A stretch of 12,232 bases of DNA from an uncultured Bacteroides sp. (GTDB lineage: Bacteria > Bacteroidota > Bacteroidia > Bacteroidales > Bacteroidaceae): NCBI GenBank assembly GCA_900766195.1, contig CAAFUN010000077.1, positions 1 through 12,232 on the forward strand. Reading direction: 5' to 3'. The notes under the pieces were generated by a model that saw only the letters and a program-made list of their open reading frames with translations, was not told the origin of the DNA and did not search any database. How positions within the stretch are numbered: position 1 is the first letter of the stretch; every line of letters begins with the position of its first letter. Positions 6,802-12,232 of the stretch are shown here, one piece after another. The position numbers were made by a program, and so were the translations under genes.

Positions 6802-8337
6802 ATGAAACAGAGAACTAAAAACATTCTTGGAGTCGTTGCTATTGTGCTCCTAAGCTCAGGGGTCGGAGGGTTTACTGCATATAAATTAGTGCAGAAAGCA
6901 AGGCCTGCTGCATTCAGCGAGTTGTTTCAGCAGAACCCTGATAATATGCGTTTGGCATCTTATTCCGGTGCGCCTGCTCAACCTGTAGATCTGACCGAAG
7001 CTGCAGAAGCTTCAGTACATGCCGTAGTGCATATTAAAGCTACCCAACTGAGTAAGACACAAACCGTGCAATCCATGCCGGACTTCTTCGACTTTTTCTT
7101 TGGTGATGGCAATCGTGGTGGCGGACAACGTCAGATTCAAACCCAGCCGCGTGTTGGTTTCGGATCGGGAGTCATCATCTCTAAAGACGGATATATTGTT
7201 ACCAATAACCACGTTGTTGATGGTGCCGATGAACTTTCTGTAAAGCTTAACGACGGTCGTGAGCTAAAGGCGCGTGTTATTGGTACCGATGCCAATACGG
7301 ACCTTGCATTGATTAAAATTCAAGGAGATGATTTTCCCACTATTCCTGTAGGCAACTCCGACAATCTGAAACTTGGCGAGTGGGTACTTGCAGTAGGAAA
7401 TCCATTCAATCTGAGCTCTACGGTTACGGCAGGTATTGTAAGTGCCAAAGCCCGTACCATTGACTCTGCAAGTCCTGATGGAAAATCAGCTAATATCCAG
7501 TCGTTTATTCAGACTGATGCTGCTATCAACCAAGGTAATAGTGGTGGTGCATTGGTAAATGTCAGAGGTGAGTTGGTTGGTATCAATGCTATGCTCTATT
7601 CACCAACCGGTGCATATAGCGGTTATGGTTTTGCTATTCCTTCCAATATTATGACCAAGGTGGTATCCGACATCAAACAGTACGGAGCCGTACAACGTGC
7701 ATTATTGGGCATTAAAGGTGGTACTTTAGGAACCGATATGCAACTTGATGATAAGTTCAATCAAGAGATGACAGAAAAGATAGAGAAACTTGGAGCAAAA
7801 GAAGGTGTCTATGTTGACGAAGTCATTGAAAGTGGTGCATCTGCCGGTAAGTTGAAGAAAGAAGATGTTATTATTGGTATTAACGGTAAGAAAATTCGCC
7901 AATTCTCTGATCTTCAGGAAGCTCTATCACAATTCCGTCCTGGAGATGTTGTGAAAGTAAAAGTTATTCGTAATAAGAAAGAAGAAGAGGTAAGCATTAC
8001 GTTGAAGAATGAACAAGGCACTACCAAGGTAGTCAAAGAGGCAGGAATGGACATTTTAGGTGCCGCCTTCCGTCCGGTTCCCGATGATTTGAAAAAACAG
8101 CTTAACTTAGGATATGGGCTTCAGGTTACCGGGGTGAGCAATGGTAAGATGGCTGATGCCGGTATACGAAAAGGCTTTATTATCTTGAAAGCCAATGGTA
8201 CTATGTTAAAAACTGTGGATGATTTGAACAATGTAATGAAAGCAGCTGTTAAATCTCCAGATCAAGTGCTCTTTTTAACTGGTGTGTTCTCTTCAGGTAA
8301 GCGTGCCAATTATGCAGTTGACTTGTCACAAGAATAA
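6802..8337 (+). CDS. htrA: HtrA/DegP-family periplasmic serine protease (Do-like)
   Basis: A 511-residue envelope quality-control protease and chaperone that degrades misfolded periplasmic and outer-membrane proteins. Residues about 8-27 form a hydrophobic signal or membrane anchor. The trypsin-like domain spans about 65-290, with His137 (TNNHVVD), Asp167 (TDLAL) and Ser247 (GNSGGALVN) forming a complete triad; FFDFFFGDGNRGGGQ near 95-109 is a flexible loop like the LA loop of DegP. The first PDZ domain lies at about 297-400 (LLGIKGG, GASAGKLKKEDVIIGING) and the second at about 413-505 (GLQVTGVS, AGIRKGFIILKANG). Two PDZ domains and the length are typical of DegP/DegQ; which of the two it resembles in function cannot be decided. 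It appears to be a separate unit, with its own long leader and a hairpin after the stop. Confidence 0.95.
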   Translation: MKQRTKNILGVVAIVLLSSGVGGFTAYKLVQKARPAAFSELFQQNPDNMRLASYSGAPAQPVDLTEAAEASVHAVVHIKATQLSKTQTVQSMPDFFDFFFGDGNRGGGQRQIQTQPRVGFGSGVIISKDGYIVTNNHVVDGADELSVKLNDGRELKARVIGTDANTDLALIKIQGDDFPTIPVGNSDNLKLGEWVLAVGNPFNLSSTVTAGIVSAKARTIDSASPDGKSANIQSFIQTDAAINQGNSGGALVNVRGELVGINAMLYSPTGAYSGYGFAIPSNIMTKVVSDIKQYGAVQRALLGIKGGTLGTDMQLDDKFNQEMTEKIEKLGAKEGVYVDEVIESGASAGKLKKEDVIIGINGKKIRQFSDLQEALSQFRPGDVVKVKVIRNKKEEEVSITLKNEQGTTKVVKEAGMDILGAAFRPVPDDLKKQLNLGYGLQVTGVSNGKMADAGIRKGFIILKANGTMLKTVDDLNNVMKAAVKSPDQVLFLTGVFSSGKRANYAVDLSQE

Positions 8338-8392
8338 AAAATAATTAGTTTTAGGTAAAATAGATTGTTTTTTTGCAAATAAAACAGAAAAG

Positions 8393-8436
8393 AGAATGTC
8401 GATATATAACATATCGGCATTCTTGTTGTTATATAT
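8393..8436 (+). terminator. Probable terminator of htrA
   Basis: The arms 8393-8405 and 8411-8423 (AGAATGTCGATAT against ATATCGGCATTCT) pair over 13 bp with one G-U pair around a 5-nt loop. They are followed by the T-rich TTGTTGTTATAT. The stem is AT-rich and the tail is broken by G, so termination may be partial. An A-rich stretch in front (AAAACAGAAA) could let the hairpin work in the other direction too. Confidence 0.6.
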
Positions 8437-8476
8437 AAGATAAAGAATGATGATGATAAAAAGTTGCTTCTAAGTG

Positions 8477-8506
8477 TTTATAAGTGAATAATTAGTAGTA
8501 ACTTTG
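8477..8506 (+). promoter_or_regulatory. Predicted rpoD promoter
   Basis: TAACTTTG at 8499-8506 matches the Bacteroides -7 consensus exactly; TTTA at 8477-8480, 18 nt upstream, is a weak -33 element. The predicted start of transcription near 8513 leaves a leader of only about 20 nt before the ATG at 8532. The hexamer TAAGTG is repeated with a 10-bp period at 8471 and 8481, across the -33 region, and could be a regulator contact. Confidence 0.65.
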
Positions 8507-8531
8507 CAACCCAAATTTGTTTTTAAGAAGA

Positions 8532-9392
8532 ATGAGACAGTTAAAAATTACAAAAAGTATCACAAACAGAGAGAGCGCTTCTCTTGATAAGTATTTGCAG
8601 GAAATCGGGCGTGAGGACCTCATTACTGTTGAAGAAGAAGTGGAACTCGCTCAACGCATCCGTAAGGGTGACCGTGTTGCATTAGAAAAATTAACACGTG
8701 CCAATCTACGTTTCGTTGTATCTGTGGCCAAACAGTACCAAAATCAAGGTTTGAGTCTGCCCGATTTAATTAATGAAGGCAATCTAGGACTGATCAAGGC
8801 TGCCGAAAAGTTCGATGAAACACGTGGTTTTAAATTTATCAGTTATGCAGTATGGTGGATACGCCAGTCCATTCTCCAGGCTTTGGCCGAGCAGTCACGT
8901 ATTGTTCGTCTTCCGTTGAATCAGGTAGGTTCGCTGAATAAGATCAGTAAAGCCTTCTCTAAATTCGAACAAGAGAACGAACGTCGTCCTTCTCCCGAAG
9001 AGTTGGCAGATGAATTGGAAATCCCTGTTGATAAAATCTCTGATACACTGAAGGTGTCAGGCCGTCATATTTCGGTAGACGCACCTTTTGTAGAAGGAGA
9101 AGACAACAGCTTGCTGGATGTGTTGGTGAACGACGATTCTCCTATGGCGGATCGCTCTCTTGTGAACGAGTCTCTTGCGAGGGAAATTGATAGAGCACTT
9201 TCTACGTTAACCGATAGAGAAAAAGATATCATACAGATGTTTTTTGGTATCGGACAACAAGAAATGACATTAGAAGAAATCGGCGATAAATTCGGACTCA
9301 CACGTGAGCGTGTTCGCCAGATTAAAGAAAAAGCAATAAGAAGATTAAGACAAAGTAATCGTAGTAAATTGCTCAAGACTTATTTGGGATAA
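8532..9392 (+). CDS. rpoD: Primary sigma factor RpoD (Bacteroidetes sigma-70)
   Basis: The housekeeping sigma factor that directs RNA polymerase to -33/-7 promoters. The ATG at 8532 gives 286 residues starting MRQLKITKSI, the usual start for this family; a TTG five codons earlier has nothing in its favour. Region 1.2 is at about 14-45 (SLDKYLQEIGREDLIT). Region 2 is at about 58-128, with the core-binding GLSLPDLINEGNLGLIKA and the -10 melting segment YAVWWIRQSILQAL. Region 3 follows (NQVGSLNKI to SVDAPF). Region 4 is at about 220-282, with the helix-turn-helix MTLEEIGDKFGLTRERVRQI. The long acidic region 1.1 and the non-conserved insert of Escherichia coli RpoD are absent, as is normal in Bacteroidetes. 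The promoters in this window of the TAnnTTTG type would be its targets, including its own. Confidence 0.97.
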   Translation: MRQLKITKSITNRESASLDKYLQEIGREDLITVEEEVELAQRIRKGDRVALEKLTRANLRFVVSVAKQYQNQGLSLPDLINEGNLGLIKAAEKFDETRGFKFISYAVWWIRQSILQALAEQSRIVRLPLNQVGSLNKISKAFSKFEQENERRPSPEELADELEIPVDKISDTLKVSGRHISVDAPFVEGEDNSLLDVLVNDDSPMADRSLVNESLAREIDRALSTLTDREKDIIQMFFGIGQQEMTLEEIGDKFGLTRERVRQIKEKAIRRLRQSNRSKLLKTYLG

Positions 9393-9430
9393 ATAGGACA
9401 TATCCATTTCCGACAAATTGAAAGAATTGA

Positions 9431-9469
9431 AAAACCGGCGGTCTGATATTTTGACTGCCGGTTTTTTTT
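9431..9469 (+). terminator. Strong intrinsic terminator after rpoD
   Basis: The arms 9433-9443 and 9453-9463 (AACCGGCGGTC against GACTGCCGGTT) pair over 11 bp with one G-U pair around a 9-nt loop. The T-run reaches 9469. The flanking A and T bases extend the stem, so a weaker terminator is possible on the other strand. It lies 40 nt after the rpoD stop. Confidence 0.92.
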
Positions 9470-9479
9470 GTTATCTTTG
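9450..9479 (+). promoter_or_regulatory. Promoter for the small exported protein, embedded in the rpoD terminator
   Basis: TTTG at 9450-9453 and TATCTTTG at 9472-9479 match the -33 and -7 consensus in full, with an 18-nt spacer, slightly below the usual 19-21. The -33 element lies in the loop and first base of the right arm of the rpoD terminator, so both signals share DNA. The expected transcript starts near 9486, about 17 nt before the ATG at 9503. Confidence 0.75.
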
Positions 9480-9502
9480 CGCAACTACAAATAAAGAATA
9501 AA

Positions 9503-9904
9503 ATGAAAAATTTTCGTTTTTTAATAGCTTCCTTTTTTATCATTGCTGTTTGCTCTGCTTTTTCGGTTGAAGGCAATAAAGATAAAAATAAGGTGGTTTA
9601 CGCTTTTGGCTTTGCAACTTCGTTCAACGATACGGTTGTCTATTGCACAGCCATTCAGCAGCTTGACAGTGCCAAAGTGAAAAATGGCCTTTTGCAGAAA
9701 TGCGAATCATACACCTATCAATTAAAAAATTATTTGGAATATGATTTGAAAAAGCCCAATTACACTTGTATGATCTATTATTCTGTTGATAAGAAAAAAT
9801 TGGAAAAGGAAGAAGCGACTATAAAAAATAAGCATAAGCATCCCGGTATATCTTTGGTGCCTATTTCTCCTGAGGCATTTTCTTTCAAGCATCCCACGGA
9901 GTAA
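9503..9904 (+). CDS. Small exported protein of unknown function, three mature cysteines
   Basis: I do not recognise this 133-residue protein. It starts with a clear export signal, MKNFRFLIASFFIIAVCSAF, probably cut after AFS at residue 21. Cys17 lies in an imperfect lipobox (IAVC), so lipoprotein processing is a less likely alternative. The mature part, about 112 residues, begins with a possible beta strand (KVVYAFGFATSFNDTVVYC), continues with a helical, charged middle, and ends with a lysine-rich stretch around 97-112 and a proline-containing tail. Cysteines at 48, 67 and 89 would be exposed to the periplasm, where one disulfide could form and leave one thiol free. It has its own good promoter and no clear terminator behind it, so it may be read together with the clostripain-like gene 91 nt downstream. 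Confidence 0.8.
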   Translation: MKNFRFLIASFFIIAVCSAFSVEGNKDKNKVVYAFGFATSFNDTVVYCTAIQQLDSAKVKNGLLQKCESYTYQLKNYLEYDLKKPNYTCMIYYSVDKKKLEKEEATIKNKHKHPGISLVPISPEAFSFKHPTE

Positions 9905-9995
9905 TACCTAATTAGCCGTACCAAATGTTGTCTACTTGAACAATATTCTTTTGGCTCTTGTTAAAGATAAAATTCTCATTTTTTGCTGTAAACCA

Positions 9996-11228
9996 ATGAA
10001 TTCAATCTTTAAATATTTGTGTGGGGTTTTTATTGTTTTTTTATTTGCGTCCTGTAAAGACAATGACTCTACATCATCTCCTTCCGATGGACAGAGCCGT
10101 ACTGTACTGGTATATATGGTAGCCGACAATAGTTTGGCCGATTTTGTATCAGACGATCTTACAGAAATGACGAGCGGAATGAAGCAAGTAGATACTTCCC
10201 TTTATAATCTTCTTGTTTACGTAGATGATAAGTCTACTCCGGTGCTTTATCGTTTAGCTAAAGATAAAAAAGGCAATGTAACTAAGGTGGTCGTTAAGAC
10301 TTATAATGAGCAAGATTCTACGAATCCTGTAGTAATGGAGGATATTGTGAATACGGCTTTTAATAAATACCCTGCTGATACCTACGGACTAGTTTACTGG
10401 TCGCATGGTGAAGGTTGGTTACCAGCTCCCCAAGCAACACGGTCCATTACGACAAGGTGGATTGGGCAAGATACAAATGACGGAAATGGCAAGACGCATT
10501 ATATGGATATATCTGAACTTGCTTCGGTGTTAAGTGCTACTCACCATCTCGATTTTCTACTTTTTGATGCTTGTTTTATGCTTTCGGTCGAAGTGGCTTA
10601 TGATTTACGTGAGTACACTGATTATGTTATGGGGTCTCCCACTGAAATACCTGGCCCCGGAGCTTCTTATGACTATCTTGTCCCGGCTATGTTACATATC
10701 GGCCAAGCGCAAACAGCCGATAATAATGCTATCCAAATAGCTAAAGCATATTATGAACCCTATGGCAAAAAATACGATCTTTCTGAAAATAATACCAATG
10801 ATAATTGGACTGCTGGTGCCTCTATGGGTGCTCTTAAAACTTCAGAGTTGGATCATCTTGCGTCCGCCACTAAAAGTGTACTTCCTGCCTCGATAGACAA
10901 TGCCTCTTTGGCCGGTACAGTGTTTGATTATGATAGGCGCTTTGGTTCTTCATCATTTGTTGGCTATTATGATATGGTACAGCTTATTCAGAATATTACG
11001 GACTCTTCATCATTTAGTATGTGGAAAGCAGCATTTGATAAAGCGCTTATTTATTGGAATACCACAGCTACAAATTATACAGCTCCTGGTGGTGGGATAA
11101 ATTTCTCCATGAAAGGCACATACGGAGTATCTCATTACATCCCTTTGGCCTCCAATACAAATGCCAACTCAGCTTATAGAAAATGTGCTTGGTACAAAGC
11201 TGCCGGATGGGATATAATTGGGTGGTAA
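9996..11228 (+). CDS. Clostripain-family (C11) cysteine protease lipoprotein
   Basis: Starting at the ATG at 9996 gives 410 residues with a typical Bacteroides lipoprotein signal, MNSIFKYLCGVFIVFLFASC, and Cys20 as the lipid anchor; a TTG at 9936 would bury that signal. The caspase-like C11 core covers about 34-235. The visible dyad is His137 in YWSHGEGW and Cys193 in LLFDACFM, each after a hydrophobic strand as in clostripain and PmC11. The family includes fragipain of Bacteroides fragilis and usually cuts after Arg or Lys, often activating itself by cleavage between His and Cys. Here that segment holds Arg149, Arg154 and Lys166 as candidate sites. The natural substrate is unknown. It is probably tied to the outer membrane or surface, and may be co-transcribed with the small exported protein in front. 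Confidence 0.9.
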   Translation: MNSIFKYLCGVFIVFLFASCKDNDSTSSPSDGQSRTVLVYMVADNSLADFVSDDLTEMTSGMKQVDTSLYNLLVYVDDKSTPVLYRLAKDKKGNVTKVVVKTYNEQDSTNPVVMEDIVNTAFNKYPADTYGLVYWSHGEGWLPAPQATRSITTRWIGQDTNDGNGKTHYMDISELASVLSATHHLDFLLFDACFMLSVEVAYDLREYTDYVMGSPTEIPGPGASYDYLVPAMLHIGQAQTADNNAIQIAKAYYEPYGKKYDLSENNTNDNWTAGASMGALKTSELDHLASATKSVLPASIDNASLAGTVFDYDRRFGSSSFVGYYDMVQLIQNITDSSSFSMWKAAFDKALIYWNTTATNYTAPGGGINFSMKGTYGVSHYIPLASNTNANSAYRKCAWYKAAGWDIIGW

Positions 11229-11231
11229 ATT

Positions 11232-11258
11232 TTTGTATAAAAATACAAATATTGTTTT
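11232..11258 (+). terminator. Weak AT-rich hairpin after the clostripain-like gene
   Basis: TTTGTAT (11232-11238) and ATACAAA (11243-11249) form a 7-bp stem with an AAAA loop, followed by TATTGTTTT. It is placed directly after the stop codon, but the stem has almost no G-C pairs, so it would be an inefficient terminator at best. Confidence 0.4.
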
Positions 11259-11285
11259 AGAAGTATCGTTTTTGTTATATATTTG
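11256..11285 (+). promoter_or_regulatory. Predicted promoter of the right-edge gene
   Basis: TATATTTG at 11278-11285 fits the -7 consensus fully, and TTTA at 11256-11259 lies 18 nt upstream as a partial -33 element. Transcription would start near 11292, giving a very short leader of about 15 nt before the ATG at 11307. The region is AT-rich, which raises the chance of a false match. Confidence 0.5.
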
Positions 11286-11306
11286 TTCCGCTAATGTTAA
11301 TAACGG

Positions 11307-12232
11307 ATGAACTCATATCTACGAACACTCTGGACTATATTGATTTTTCTTATATTGCTGCCTGCATCCTCCATGTATGCAATAGAAAGAAAGCACCCTG
11401 TGGTGATTATAAGTTCTTATAATCCCGATTCCCATCAAACGTCCAAAAATGTTTCCGCTTTTATGGATGAGTTTACACGTCTTTGTCCCGACATCCCTGT
11501 ATCTATTGAGAATATGAACTGCCAAAGCTTTTCCGAATCTCCTCTATGGAGGGAAAGGATGAAGCGATTACTCTCCAAGTACCAGGACGAAAACTCGCCT
11601 TCGCTGATCGTTTTAGTTGGTCAGGAAGCTTGGTCTTCCTATCTCTCGCAAAAAGATTTCATGAAGACTAAAGTACCCGTGCAAGTTGCTTTAGCCAGTC
11701 AGAATGTTGTCCTTTTGCCGGAAGATTCAGACGATCTGTCCACTTATCGTCCTCGTTCCATTGATCTTTTCAGAGATCTGTCTCATTCGCATGTTTATGC
11801 AGGCTTTGTGTATGAGTATGATATTCAAGCCAATATCAAATTAATAAAAAAAATCTATCCTTCTACCCGGAATATCGTATTTATCTCCGATAACACCTAT
11901 GGTGGTGTTGCTCTTCAAGCTCATGTGATAGAAGAGATGAAACATTTTCCCGATCTTCATCTTATCTTGCTGGACGGTCGCTCCAATACGATCTATTCCA
12001 TTATCGATAAACTCCATCAGCTGCCTGCCAATTCAGCCATTCTTTTAGGCACGTGGAAGATAGACATGCGTGAAGGTTATTTCGTACAAAACGCCACCTA
12101 TTCTATGAAAGAGGCCGTTCCCCAAATCCCCACTTTCTCCGTTACTTCCATTGGTTTGGGCTATTGGGCATTAGGCGGGGTCATCCCCGATTATCGCGTG
12201 GTAGGCACGGACATGGCCAAGCAGGCTTATAA
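11307..12232 (+). CDS. Exported periplasmic-binding-protein-like domain, likely sensor of a signalling protein (3' end missing)
   Basis: From the ATG at 11307 the frame stays open to the window edge, giving 308 residues of a longer protein. Residues 1-25 are a signal peptide ending SSMYA. The rest resembles the two-lobed substrate-binding fold of uncharacterised ABC-type binding proteins. A first lobe opens with VVIISSYNPDSHQT and LIVLVGQEAW. A second carries NIVFISDNTYGGVALQAHVI and a late VIPDYRVVGTDMAK. No lipobox cysteine is present, so it is not a classical Gram-negative lipoprotein binding protein. In Bacteroidetes this kind of domain often forms the periplasmic sensor of histidine kinases or hybrid two-component proteins. 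That fits an uncleaved or membrane-linked product, but kinase domains would lie beyond the window, so this is inference. A free binding protein is the main alternative. Confidence 0.75.
   Translation, partial: MNSYLRTLWTILIFLILLPASSMYAIERKHPVVIISSYNPDSHQTSKNVSAFMDEFTRLCPDIPVSIENMNCQSFSESPLWRERMKRLLSKYQDENSPSLIVLVGQEAWSSYLSQKDFMKTKVPVQVALASQNVVLLPEDSDDLSTYRPRSIDLFRDLSHSHVYAGFVYEYDIQANIKLIKKIYPSTRNIVFISDNTYGGVALQAHVIEEMKHFPDLHLILLDGRSNTIYSIIDKLHQLPANSAILLGTWKIDMREGYFVQNATYSMKEAVPQIPTFSVTSIGLGYWALGGVIPDYRVVGTDMAKQAY

Noticed and set aside
9065..9376. Open frame of 103 codons antisense to rpoD
   Set aside because: It is a shadow of the conserved sigma region 3-4 coding sequence with no independent support.
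1..12232. Mobile element, CRISPR array, tRNA or rRNA
   Set aside because: I found no transposase motifs, terminal inverted repeats, regularly spaced repeats, tRNA-like cloverleaf blocks or rRNA segments on either strand.

Overview
The window looks like chromosomal DNA from a gut Bacteroides or close relative. The evidence is a short primary sigma factor of the Bacteroidetes type, promoter elements of the TAnnTTTG (-7) class in front of several genes, A-rich leaders with little Shine-Dalgarno sequence, a TonB receptor with an N-terminal CarboxypepD_reg-like domain, and many exported proteins and lipoproteins. The species cannot be fixed from the sequence alone. From memory, the order epimerase - HtrA - RpoD - small protein - clostripain resembles the rpoD neighbourhood of B. 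thetaiotaomicron.

Region 1 (1-2600, minus strand) is a vitamin B12 uptake unit. It has a promoter, a cobalamin riboswitch of about 180 nt, a short linker containing a perfect palindrome, a btuB-type TonB-dependent receptor, and then the first ten codons of another gene that runs off the left edge. The riboswitch is the best evidence that the receptor carries corrinoids.

Region 2 (2740-6616, plus strand) is divergent from btuB and holds a three-gene cell-wall peptide cassette. The first gene is an exported YkfC-like NlpC/P60 endopeptidase with two SH3-like domains. The second is an L-Ala-D/L-Glu-type dipeptide epimerase with a twin-arginine-like leader. The third is a lipoprotein with an intact transglutaminase/protease-like triad. 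In Bacillus the first two activities act in sequence on murein peptides inside the cell; here all three products carry export signals.

Region 3 (6617-9469) holds the HtrA/DegP-type envelope protease, with a 185-nt leader rich in short repeats and its own terminator-like hairpin, and then rpoD with its own promoter and a strong terminator.

Region 4 (9450-12232) starts with a promoter that overlaps the rpoD terminator. It drives a small exported protein of unknown function, probably together with a clostripain-family (C11) cysteine protease lipoprotein. A weak hairpin and a new promoter follow, then a gene cut by the right edge whose visible part is an exported periplasmic-binding-protein-like domain, possibly the sensor of a signalling protein.

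I see no insertion sequences, tRNAs, rRNAs, CRISPR arrays or phage genes. Most of the window is core genome. The least explained parts are the exported epimerase cassette and its transglutaminase-like partner, the small three-cysteine protein after rpoD, and the repeat-rich htrA leader.
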